A stretch of 64,000 bases of DNA from Chelydra serpentina (taxonomy: Eukaryota > Chordata > Testudines > Chelydridae): assembly GCA_037349315.1 (NCBI GenBank), contig JBAIAC010000018.1, positions 992,001 through 1,056,000 of the forward strand. The letters are read 5' to 3'. The position numbers and the translations under genes were made by a program. Below the pieces are notes generated by a model that searched no databases, was not told where the DNA came from, and worked only from the letters and a program-made list of their open reading frames with translations. Shown piece after piece: positions 10,854-21,195 of the stretch (positions are counted from its first letter, which is position 1; each line of letters starts with the position of its first letter).

Positions 10854-12237
10854 TATTGCAAACACATTGGACCCAGTACTGCAGTGCTTCAGAGACTAGC
10901 ACAGTTGCTGTTGAACTCAGTGGGAGTTTTGTCTGAGCATGGACTAAAAAAGAACTGCAGAATTGGGCCTATTATGTTGTCTGGTGTAGATTCACTAATA
11001 TGGCACTTCTTGGAAAAATTTATATGTTGTCTTCATTTAGAAGAATATATTTATCAACTAAACAAGTAATTGAATGGTCTGGCTTTATCCTAGTCATACT
11101 GAATGTAATAGTGCCTGGACCTGAACATATACTAGATCACCCTTTTTCTCTTCTTTTTTTAAATCACTCTGCTTCCCCCATATACTTCTCATTGTAAATA
11201 ATGACATGCAAGATTAAATACACAGAAACAAAATGCAAAATTATTCACTATGTTGTTAAGCAACATTTCAGGTGCTTCTGGGAGTGGCTACTTTCAACAA
11301 TTTCCCTCTAACCTTAGTATCCCAGAGTTGGCTGACGTGGGGTCTGGGAACAACAGAATATCAGACAACGCAAACTGTACCCCTCCAACTGAAGTCCACC
11401 CAAGTGAATATGAATTGTCGGGCTATCCACTGGCTACACCACCAGCATGTTCACTTGGCCTCTTTCTAAATGTACATTTAAGATGTACATAGGTGCAGAT
11501 GTCCCGTCAGGACTTGATCCACAGTCCTTTTATCTTCTCAGAAACTGGTTCTTTAGTTGAACTACATGGAGATGGGTGTTGGGGGCAGAAGCATGGTGCC
11601 AACAGATTGCTATTATGTCCTACTTCCCGAATTTGGTTTTCGCCTTGATGACTTCCAAAAGTGTTGTGTCTCTCAATCCCTGAGTATCCAGTTGTAGCAG
11701 AAACATACAACAAAAATAATATGAATATCTTGAAAGAAAACAGTATTTAAGGGAAATGAAGTAACCAAATCCCAGATCCTGACTTTCTCAGCTGGTCTTT
11801 GCCCACCCACAAAAATATGTATCAGTTTGAGAGTGGCTTGATTCTGCCCGAATTCCTTTTTTATCCTAAGTTTCCCAATATTTATATCTTATATGAATAG
11901 GATAATAAATATATATTGATTGTTGGTATGAAAATCAAAGCATGTATAAGTAGTCCTAATTTAATTTGGAGATAAAACTACTGTTTTTGTTTATGCTTCA
12001 CGTTTAGTTTTGCAGAAACACAAATAAATATATTCCTGTGAGAAGATAATACAAGAACAAAATCTGAATTTTACAGATAGCAATAGTCACATTTTTGATG
12101 TAAATATAAATACTCAAGATCCTGTAAGAAGAATGCCAAAAGGAAGTGGCAAATAAATTTTTACTTAAGTTATTAGTTAATTTAATTTTTCTGTAGCTCA
12201 GTTCAGACATAGGGCCAATTTTTATTCTGCTAAACTG
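10854..12237. other. Intronic sequence, nothing recognised
   Basis: Non-coding and AT-rich. Short open frames here show no family resemblance and lack matching splice signals. Confidence 0.45.
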
Positions 12238-12395
12238 AGGCCAGATTTTAATATTTTTCCTTCAGGCATAGCTCTGTTAATTTCATGTAGATAACCTGTG
12301 GAGTAAGGTACACGAGTGCAGGTGAGATAATCTGGCCGTCTGGATTTAAATGAGAGCAGAATTTGTCCTATTGTGTTTAACCAGTCTGTGGGCCA
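12238..12395. repeat. Old dispersed repeat
   Basis: Begins 'ggccagattttaatatt' and later reads 'aaatgagagcagaatttg'. This resembles the old sauropsid repeat with terminal 'ccagattttgat' wording. The copy is strongly decayed. Confidence 0.33.
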
Positions 12396-12810
12396 GGTTC
12401 TGATCCCCTTACTCATGCTGAGTAACACCTTTCTCCACAAATAATCCTGCTGATGTCAATAAGGCTATTTAATTAAATTGCATGAGGAAGGACTCCGCAT
12501 GTGGAGGCATATCAAAAACTGGTCATCTATGGTTGTATGAATGTGTGCCTTATCACTGGGGGGAGCTAGCATAAGACACTGTCATTCTGCAGTGTACTTA
12601 ATTTCTCAGTTTCACCAGTGCAGCAACTTAAAAGTGAAGGTAGTTTGAATTTGTACGCAATATTGCAGAGACTATTAATTCAAAGAGCTTTCCTGTTGTT
12701 AATTTTTGAATCTAACCATTCATGTATCACCTAGGTTTCATAGCTCCCAATACCCTGGTTCAGTGTTGACAGCTGATCTTTCTAAATGCTTGTTTTGCTT
12801 TCATATACAG

Positions 12811-12904
12811 GATGTTCTGAATAACTTGGGTTCCTGTGAGTTGGATGAAGATGACCTCATGCTTGATTTGGAATTCCTAGAAGAGCAGCATCACCATCGT
12901 TCTG
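12811..12904 (+). CDS. CCSER1: Internal exon, CCSER1-like
   Basis: This 94-bp exon follows the acceptor TTTCATATACAG (pyrimidine-rich tract upstream) and precedes the donor GTAAGT at 12905-12910. It starts in frame with GAT and ends one base into a codon. It encodes 31 residues beginning DVLNNLGSCELDEDDLMLDL and ending in a His-rich HHHRS. The segment is strongly acidic. I recognise it from memory as part of coiled-coil serine-rich protein 1, a gene known for very large introns, which fits the long flanking non-coding DNA. Its molecular role is poorly defined and I claim none. The paralogue CCSER2 is the main alternative. The open frame extends beyond both splice sites, but that extension is intronic. 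Confidence 0.68.
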
Positions 12905-12910
12905 GTAAGT

Positions 12911-13700
12911 CATACAAACATTGGATATTTACAACTTGAATATTATGTATGTAATGTAACATAAAGGAAAAAAATTAAGTGCACTTAGAAGTAATAAAAA
13001 TTAATTGGGGTGTGTGTGTGGGGGGGGGGGGGGGGAGGATTATGCATTTAGCAGCTTAATGGTTCAAATTGCCTTTGGGAACTGGCATGCAGGATATCAT
13101 GTTCTTTACACTTCAGTTGCTGATTCTTTGCTTAACATCATCTGAGATTCTGTCATTACTTGGAGATCAAGCCTTTTTACTATGGATCACTTCATATGGC
13201 CAATTATCATACCGAGGCAATTTTTACAGATGCAAAAGAATCCCAATTGCACAGCATTGAGAACAGATTCATTTGGTTTTCCAGATGGCTAAAATGACTT
13301 GTGCCTACTGCGGAGCCACCAAAAGGCCACCACAGATATTCGTGAACCCATTTTGTGTGTGTGTTAAAATATGTCTTAGCATGGTGCTTAACCCTTTGTC
13401 ACACTTACTTTCAAATAATGTTTATTAATATAATGACAAAGAATATGAACTTCTCTCACTTCTTGTTCTTATTATGTGCAATTTGATCATCTCTTTTACT
13501 TGTAGTTAAACACTGTGTAATCTGAATTAATTCCAAATGACCAGAACTGTTGATAGTAGGCAAATAACACATACAGTACAAATGCTTGTAACCACAGTCA
13601 GCTCAGATTGTTTTCAGAGCCATGTTGTAACAAGAATAAATGAGATCTTGATATGTACTGGCATCTCACAGAGCGGAATTCAGCATTCACTGAGCTTTGA
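12911..13700. other. Start of the downstream intron
   Basis: Intronic sequence after the donor. It contains a GT run passing into a G run at about 13010-13036. No second exon is visible. Confidence 0.5.
13010..13036. repeat. GT run followed by poly-G
   Basis: TGTGTGTGTG is followed directly by an uninterrupted run of about 16 G before GAGG. The G run could form a quadruplex on the sense RNA, but there is no evidence of function. Confidence 0.75.
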
Positions 13701-13880
13701 AATTAAGTCATTTAGGCCCAGATTTTTAAAGGCATTTGGGAGTTGCTGCGCTCAGCATTGCCTGACTGATTTAGGAGCCTGGCTCATTTTCAAAAGATTT
13801 CCTAAATCAGTTAGGCATTACAATTCTGAGCACAGCAACATCTAAATACGCTTGGAAATCTGGGCCTAAATGACTTAATT
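13701..13880. mobile_element. 180-bp MITE with perfect 23-bp inverted ends
   Basis: Bases 13701-13723 and 13858-13880 are perfect inverse complements. The innermost wording is GGCCCAGAT and the outermost AATTAAGTC. Because TTAA is self-complementary, the real insertion could be a GTCATTTAGGCC-ended element with a TTAA duplication (piggyBac-like) or a TA duplication. The interior is also imperfectly palindromic. There is no coding capacity. Confidence 0.72.
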
Positions 13881-13884
13881 GAAA

Positions 13885-13942
13885 CCTGATTGAAGTCAGT
13901 GGGCAGAGTCCCATTGACTTCCAAAGACTTTGGATCAGGCCT
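13885..13942. repeat. Palindromic MITE-like repeat fragment
   Basis: Reads 'cctgattgaagtcagtgg' then 'cccattgacttcc' and 'tttggatcaggcc'. Same family as the repeats at 10782 and 57984. Confidence 0.45.
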
Positions 13943-14054
13943 ATAGTGCATATGAGATTTACTCCTTGCAACAAGTAGAGCTGTGTTTTTGTAGCTGTTC
14001 ATGACACACTATCTGACCTAGTAACAATAAAATTGGTAAAACTGTATTCACATG

Positions 14055-14358
14055 TATCAGAGGGGTAGCCGTGTTAGTCTGGATCTGTAGAAGTGATAGA
14101 GTCCTGTGGCACCTAATCAGGGAGGATGAGGCCCTCTTCTAGCCGTTCCTCCCTGATTGAACTAACCTCGTTATCGCTAGCCTAATTCTTGCTTGCATAT
14201 TTATACCTGCCTCTGGAAATTTCCACTACATGCATCTGAAGAAGTGGGTATTCACCCACGAAAGCTTATGCTCCAATATGTCTGTTAGTCTGTAAGGTGT
14301 CACAGAACTCTTTGCCGCTTTTACAGATCCAGACTAACACGGCTATCTCTCTGACCGT
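14055..14358 (+). mobile_element. PLE family-A tail, foldback composite
   Basis: The right portion (about 14145-14358, plus) is a PLE 3' tail. It runs from 'gaactaacctcgttatc' through CTGAAGAAGTGGGTATTCAC to 'ccagactaacacggct'. The left portion (14055-14118) is the same terminal text in inverse orientation ('tatcagaggggtagccgtg' to 'gtcctgtggcacct'). A further inverse piece follows ('gggaggatgaggccctcttc'). The insertion thus starts with inverted copies of its own tail, as at 6.8 and 34.4 kb. Compare the near-complete tail at 59633-59830 (minus). Confidence 0.75.
14236..14273 (+). ncRNA. Hammerhead-like motif, PLE family A (best copy)
   Basis: CTGAAGA (14236-14242), one A, then stem II arms GTGGGT (14244-14249) and ACCCAC (14254-14259) closing an ATTC loop, then GAAA (14260-14263). 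A three-pair stem III follows, AGC (14263-14265) with GCT (14270-14272) around TTAT, then C at the expected cleavage position. This reproduces the CUGANGA - stem II - GAAA - stem III - UH order of hammerhead ribozymes, motifs that have been reported in PLEs of other animals. Departures are the extra A before stem II and no clear stem I. Self-cleavage is not shown. Confidence 0.5.
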
Positions 14359-14759
14359 TATAGGAAGACATCTCTTTGTGAATAGGTGTTTGGTTGAAGG
14401 TGGTCTATCTACTTAAATCTAAATGTTAAAATAACAAATCTTACCTTTTAACACTTTAAGAAATCAGAACAATTATGCTTTTATTCCTTCATTGGACTTA
14501 TTGGATTAAAGTCCTGTACATTAAAACTCACTAAAAGTAACCAGAAGATCAGATGCATTATCTTGTGAAATTGTCAAGTTATTGTCAACTTAATTTGAAA
14601 TTCTGAAAAGGGAAACTCTGATCCTAAAAAAACTGTTGCTTTTGCAGCCTTAAATAGTAAAAGGGAAAAACAGCTGCTCGTCTGACTTTGACTGCTATGA
14701 GTTTTGAAGCTGGGAGCCACAATGGTCTGCTGAGAGAATTCCAGAATTTCTGTTGGCCG

Positions 14760-15798
14760 ATGTAGTGAGGCAGAGTGGCCTCCCTCCGGACTGGAGAGCG
14801 AGGGACCACTACACTCCCCTGGGTGGGTGGAGCCGAACCCGCCCCGCTCCCTTCGCTAGAAGGACCGGGGTGGGGCAGGAAGTATAAAGGGAGGGCCCTG
14901 CAGCTCAGTTGAGTGGGAGCCAGCAGACTAGATGGATTCCTGCTGCAGCACCCAGGAGCTGAATCTACGCTCTGCCACACCCTGCCCCTGGTGGAGACGG
15001 ACCCAGATGAGGGGTTACTGGGACTACCGTTGGCTGTCTACCCACAGGAGCCCAAGGACTGGTGGATACCCTGGTACCAAATCTTGGGGAGGTAGGAAGT
15101 AGCCCAGGGGCAGCCGACGACTGCCCGGCTACAGGGCTGATCGCGTCTATGTTGGTGTGTTGCGGCTGGATCCCCACTGGCCCAGGGGCAGACCTCTCTG
15201 TCACTGCCAGGGCCCTGAGCTGGGACGCGGTGGAGTAGGGCGGGCCCGCTTCACCCTGCCCCCCAAGCCCCGGAGTGGCAGACTCTTCACCTTAGGCCAG
15301 GAGGCCTGTGCTCCCTGAACACTCCTGTCAGCGCCCTAGACTACCTGCTGGGTGCTCAACCCCTTTTGGAGCCCCCGAGACTGTGTGGGCGCTCACCCCT
15401 ACCTGAACCCCGAGACTGTATGGGTTTGCTGGCTGCCTGAGCCCAAAACCCAGGCTAAAGCCTGCTCCCTGCTCTGCCCTGCCCAAGAGCTAGGGCTACA
15501 GACTGTACATTTGCTGCCTGCCTCGACCCGGAGGCATAGGCGATAGCCTGCCACTAGCTTGGCCCCACCCGAGGGCAGGTGCCTCAGACTGTCAATTGGT
15601 GTCAGCCCCCGAGTGGGCTGAGGGCTAAAGAGGATGTCGGCATGCCCCCACCCCGGGGTGGGGACAGGAGCCCAGACTATTGTGTGGTTGCTTTTGTTAG
15701 ATGGACCCCACCCAGGAGACCCAAGCCCGAAGGCTATTGCCCCTACAATGAGGCAGAGTGGCTTTCATACCTACTGGAGAGCGAGGGACCACTACACC
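14760..15798 (+). mobile_element. GC-rich LTR-like element of ~1 kb
   Basis: The block starts TGTAGTGAGGCAGAGTGG and ends GAGGGACCACTACA, so its ends read TG...CA. It is far more GC-rich than the surrounding DNA. A TATA-like 'aagtataaaggg' lies near 14880. About 47 bp are repeated directly near each end ('gaggcagagtgg' ... 'ctggagagcgagggaccact', at 14767-14814 and 15751-15798). No convincing TSD is seen. It may be a solo LTR or one monomer plus part of the next of a longer tandem repeat. Open frames here are compositional. Confidence 0.5.
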
Positions 15799-16257
15799 GG
15801 TCCCTGAGTTCTAGTCAAATGAATAGTTATAGGAGAAGAGATATTATAAGTAGGAACTGGTCTTTTTAAAAATTACAGATTATTACCTGCAATTTGCTAA
15901 ACATAAATGAGTTGATATTTCAAAAAGGGCCCTAGTACTACTATAGTTTGTAATTTTTAGATGTCGTTTTAAGAATCATCCAAAATGCTAGAATCCTGCT
16001 ATTGTAGAGATTGTGTTTAATTCATTAGCTGTGTAGTACCTCAGTGAGAATTTGATTAATGTGCCTTATTATTTTGCAAGAGGAACTTCTGATTCAATTA
16101 CATCTCATCAAAAGAATAGAGTATGCACCACAGTGAGTCATGGATGATTTGAATGAGCATATTTTTTAACAAAATTAAACTGTCTTATGAGCATTTCCCT
16201 GCACTGTAATCCTCTCTCTCTCTCTAATCTAAAAGTTTCTCTTGGGATCAGTCTCCC

Positions 16258-16813
16258 TGTTAGAAAGTGACTCACCCCTTAAGGGCAGAAGGGCTGCAGC
16301 TAGCCAATCCTGATTACAAAATGAGTCACTCCTGGCTCAGAGATCAAGATGATAGCTCTACAAAGAGCAGCGGGAGGCTGCAATAAAGGGGAGAACCTCA
16401 AAATTGTAGAGAGACTACAGACAGTGTGAAGGGCTCCTGCAGCGATGATCCAGAGACCAAGGGTGTGGGAGATGAGGAAGCCCAGATAGTAAGAGGCTCC
16501 AGTGGGAAAACCTGGATGGAGTTTGGGCCTAAAAGCTTGTCTTCAGCTAGGAAGAGCAGGGAAGACGGGCTGTAAGAAAAAGAGCTCCAGCTGTGATTTT
16601 TTTTTTTGTGGTGATGGACTTTATTTTGGGACCCAGAGGACCGTTAAGAGCTATTTCTGTTATTAAACTGGCCCCAGGCAGGGCTGGTGTTAACCAGAGA
16701 GAAGCTTGTGTGCAGTTGTTAAGGGGCCCTGGAGAGCGGAAAGAGAAACCGTGTGCCACAGAGGCCCCTTTGGCCACAAGGGGGTGGCCAGGAGTCGGCC
16801 CAACCCTGTTACG
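16258..16813 (+). mobile_element. Solo LTR-like element
   Basis: Begins TGTTAGAAAGTGACTC and ends CCTGTTACG, which would be TG...CA after one CpG change. Flanks are CTCCC (16253-16257) and TTCCC (16814-16818), a 4-of-5 match for a TSD. The interior is purine-rich and contains 'attaaactgg'. No retroviral coding sequence adjoins it. Confidence 0.5.
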
Positions 16814-16818
16814 TTCCC

Positions 16819-18339
16819 AATAGTGAGTACACAGTGCGTATTTTGGGTATTTTTAGCTCCGTATCACAGGAACCAAAGTGCCGCCATAGCGTATAACTGA
16901 TTTCTAATATGGTGCCTAGTACTGAGGACATCAGACAAACAATGTTGTAAGAAGAAGTATTGTGTAGAAGTTAGAATATTTGTTGCAATAAGAATAGTCA
17001 GAATGGTTTATATGTCTGATTGATTGCCAAGGGAGAATTACTTTAAGGCAAAAACAAACAGCAAAACTATCAGTACTCACTGTGGCTCTAATGTTCCAAT
17101 GTACATTTCTTAGTAACCGTGTTATTGCCATATCTGGATTCCAGGACCCAGATCCTGGAGAAGGTTTTGTGCTTGTAGTCCCTTACTCCCAGCTGATTCC
17201 CTTATGGTTCTACTCAGGTATTAAGGTTCACATCTGCAGCTCCCTTTGCAGGATCAGGTCCGTAGACACTTATTTGTAAATAGGCATTTTCTACTCCGGA
17301 ACTTTTTGCTGGAAAGTTATTCGAACACAAGTTAATGTTTACAGCTCAGGTAACTTCAGGGCTTGATCCTGCATGAGATATGTGGTGCAAATCAACACAT
17401 AGCTTCGTAAAACAGGCTACACTCACATGCGAGTAAGTGCACGAGCTTGTCTTCCATAATTCACAGTGAAGCAAGCCCCACCAGAAGAGAGGAGGATCAA
17501 GTCTATTGTGCTAAAAGGGCTATCACCCTATTCCACCCCATAAATACGCTTTATGGAAAATTGTGTAAACTTGTTTTCAGACAGTCACACAATGCAAAAA
17601 GCATATTCAGAGCAATACAAATACCCCATGGATTTTCATATAACTTCCATTAGAAAAACAAATTCCATAATAACAGCACTGGTTCTTCTTCTGTGTGGTA
17701 TCCCTTGTTTTCTTGTTTATGAAGGATAGAAGATAAAAGCTCTCTTAAAAATATAAAGTACCCCAGTTATTTTTAATAGCTGATATCCGGCATGCCCAGA
17801 AAAGTGATTATTTCCAGTCTGAAGTTCTTTTAATAAAAAACTAAAGCTCTGTCATGATTTTAAATTACTTGTGTATATTGCATGTGACCAGAATCATGAT
17901 CACTCCTAAACTGAGCTGCTTATAAAACATTGAAGTGCCCCAATCATTTTATAATGTTTTTAAATTGCAGAAGCCTGGGAATGTTAATCAATTTTGCAAT
18001 GAAAGTCCTGCTTAAAAGACAAAAAAGGGGGGAAAGTTCTGCAATTTTAAATAAAAATGTACACAATGGACTCATTTAAAGCCACGAGAGTGTAGTTTCA
18101 CAAGTATTTAAATCTGGAAGCGAGTCTCAGACTAATACAGAAGCCTGAAACCTATTGATTAGTGTAAGATGGAACCTGTCAAAAACCGATGCCAAAATGT
18201 TCAGACTTCAGTACTTGCATTTAGCTACCCAAATTCATTTCTAGGTGCTTAAGTTGAAGCTGCAGGTGCTCAGCATCTCTGAAAATCAGACTCCTTGTTT
18301 TGGTACCTAAATATGGATTCAAGCGGCTGCTTTTAAACA
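16819..18339. other. Intronic sequence, nothing recognised
   Basis: AT-rich and non-coding. A few phrases of old sauropsid repeats occur ('gcttgatcctgcat' near 17.36 kb), but no full element can be delimited. Confidence 0.45.
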
Positions 18340-18445
18340 ACCAAGTTTGACCATTTTTGATCAGAGCCTCAGCTGGTGTAAACTGGTGTAGCTGGTTTAA
18401 ATCAGCGAGACAGTGCCAATTTATTAGCTGAGGATCTGGCCCTTT
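18340..18445. repeat. Old palindromic MITE-like repeat
   Basis: Contains 'cagctggtgtaaactggtg' and ends 'gaggatctggcc'. A relative in the opposite sense is at 21750-21830. Strongly decayed. Confidence 0.42.
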
Positions 18446-20628
18446 GACCCTATATTCTAAATACAAACTTTTAAAGAATTTAACACTTCCAGTTAACTAA
18501 CCAAAATAACCTTTATGTGCAGAAATGGAGCCTATGAGATCATTTATGCTGCTTTGTTCACGTTCAGAACACTTGCCTGCTGCAGCTAAGGATCACATTC
18601 CATGGTTCAGTGCATGAACTGATTGCTGCAGGGATCACGAAGTATTTTCTCTCTTCTCCCCCCATGTAGTAGTAATAGTAGAAATAATCTTTAGCACTGA
18701 CGATAGCTAGCTAGCTCGTAGAGTAAAAGGGGAATTGGGCTTCGCCATTATAAAGTGCTAAATATATTGGTAACTGGCAGAGTGTAGGAGACCAGCCTTG
18801 GTGGATCACTGATCCAACTGGTACAGTGTGATGAGGATTATGATCCTGTAGTGCATAAATCCTTAATAAGTTAGTCACAGTTAGTAGAGACGTGTGAGGT
18901 GGCATGACAAGCTCTAGAAGCCAAAATCAACATAGTTAAGGTAGTGGTCATCCTTCTTGAAAGTACAGTATAGAAACTGTTTACACAGATCAGAGAAGGT
19001 ACTTTTTTAATGGACTGGGTGAGGTTATGTGGCACCTCCCTATTAACCATTCACCAATAAATATATTGTGTTTAGGCTGCAAAGGCTTAAATATCTTTTG
19101 AAGCTGCTATTAAAAGTTTATAATAATATACTAGATTTAATGTTTCTAGCACTGTTAATTCACAAGATGGTTCTCTAAACCTATAGTAAGACATGTTCCC
19201 TCTCCTGGAGAGCTTACAATCCAAGATTGTCAAGAGAAGCAAAGATGAGATAAGGAACAATTGTTCTGGTTTTATTTTTTTTAGTGGGATGTTTTGGTCT
19301 GTGCTATATGTAGATATTTTTTGACTGGAAGCGATTAGATATATCAACTTACGATGAACAAATATTTATATTAAGATATGGCACTGATTACTTTATTCTT
19401 TCGGTGTGAAAAATAAGAGTAAGTAGGTCCATTTTTTATTTTTTTAGTTTAAAGTTTAACGTTGTGGTGCTGTGGCGATCTAATACTGCAAATCATGAGA
19501 AGACAATATAAAATGTCAGTGAAGTAATTAGGGCCCATGGGTTATCCTACTACCACATGCTGATGTTAGATATACTTCGTTTTTATTTTGTGCGCATTAG
19601 TAGGATCAGAAATGTAGTGTTTTGGGTTGTAGCATTGTATCATAATGCAGACATTTGTTTCTCCTCAGTAGCCAGATCCTTAAAAAATAATGGAATATTA
19701 TAAATTCTCCAAGGCAGGATAGAATATAGCTTCTACTTTTCATTTGGATAAAAGATTTAATTATTTTTGAATGGTAAATTAAAATTGGCATACCAGACTC
19801 TCTGATCTCTTTCACTTATTTTAATAAGATATTAAAATTCACAATTATCAACCCCTGTAACAGGAACAATCCAGTGTATTTGTTTGCATTGTTTTAAAAA
19901 GTGAAAGTTGTATTAGATGGGCTTATCACATTTTTGAAAGCCTGATAGGCCTTAGGCCAATATCTGTTGATACACAGCCAAATGAAAATGTTGGTGTAAT
20001 GGCCCAGTGGTGTCAATTAGGAATTAATTAGGTAGTTGCTAAATTATTTTGAATTTGATGAACAAGCAGTGTGGAAATTCTGCAGTGAATTAGGATCTCC
20101 TCCTGTGCCTATTAATTAAAGGTAGTAATTTTTGTTATTAATTTTTAATGGCTAGTAGCACAGCTCAGCTGAGACGGAACCCCATTGGTTTTGAATATAG
20201 AACCAGCCCTCACACAAGGATAAATATAAAGAACAACTGCTGGGTAGTGTAGCCTATAAAGATAATGCTTGACTGACTGTGTTTATAAGGAAATGTGTTG
20301 AAATGTAAGTAGGCCCAAAAATCTATTTCCTAAAAATAAGCTTGACAGTTCTCAAAATATGAGTAAAGTGATATAAGACAATTCAGAGGCAAGTTGAAGA
20401 TAAATTAGGCTATAATTTCAGGTCACATTGTAAGCATGTTTTGGCCCTAGCTGGTTTTTAAAAGTGTTTTAGACAAAATGTTAATGTTTTGGAAAATTCT
20501 ATCTGTATTGCTAGTTATTGGTATGACATTTAAGCAGGTGTTAATGAAAGATGAGTTTAATGTTAAACAGGCAGTGAGAAAGTAGAAAATATTTAATTAC
20601 GGTTAAAAAGGTGGATTAATTAAGGGGA
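18446..20628. other. Intronic sequence, nothing recognised
   Basis: AT-rich non-coding DNA. A short old repeat phrase ('gagcttacaatccaag') lies near 19.21 kb. No exon, RNA gene or delimitable transposon is visible. Confidence 0.45.
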
Positions 20629-21195
20629 CTGTGACTGAGTGGATTTGGCCCAGAGGCCCACTGGTGGAGACCTCAGGGTTGTGCCACACTCAGTCCCAGA
20701 GAGGAGCAGAAGAGAAGTCCTTTAAATGGCCTAGTGTGGCTACAGGGGAAACAACCAATCAGAAGGCTGCAGGAGTGGTCAATCAGTGGCCAGGAGGGCC
20801 ACATTAAAAGGAGTAGCAGAGACAGAGTCAGTCAGTTGCTGCCTGGAGCTGCAAGAGAGAGACCCAGGTTCCTCGCTGGCTGGGAAGAGCAGCAGGACCA
20901 TGGACAGTGCAGATAGGGCTGAGCTCAGGGAAGGCTGCCAAAACCAGGAGAGCTAAGAAGGTGCTCCTGGCTTGCAGAGGGGACCCAGCAGGGACTGAGC
21001 CTAGAAGTCCTGGGGTAATGGCCCCGTACCAGAGCTAGGAGAAGGTAAAGATGCATCCCCTTGGAAGCAGTTTGTTCTACTCCACCTGCAGCACCACAAA
21101 CTGAGAGACTTCAGGCACACACACTCGATTGGGGAGCGGTGCGACGGGGGAGGGGGAAGCGCTCATGAGAGGCAGGTGCCGACCTGGTTAAAGGG
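20629..21195 (+). mobile_element. LTR-like GC-rich block
   Basis: Begins TGTGACTGAGTGGATT and has a promoter-like series: 'aaacaaccaatcagaagg' (a CCAAT box), 'attaaaaggag' as a TATA substitute, then a purine-rich leader 'gcagagacagagtcagtc'. This is typical of sauropsid LTRs. The 3' end and TSD are not clear, so it may be truncated near 21195. No reading frame of a retroelement is present. Confidence 0.45.

Noticed and set aside
13010..13036. Poly-G near the exon as a splicing or quadruplex element
   Set aside because: Simple GT/G slippage run over 100 bp past the donor; nothing beyond composition supports a role.
14055..14358. tRNA-derived SINE
   Set aside because: The terminal wording matches the 3' tail of the PLE copy at 59.6 kb and no A/B boxes of a polymerase III promoter were located.
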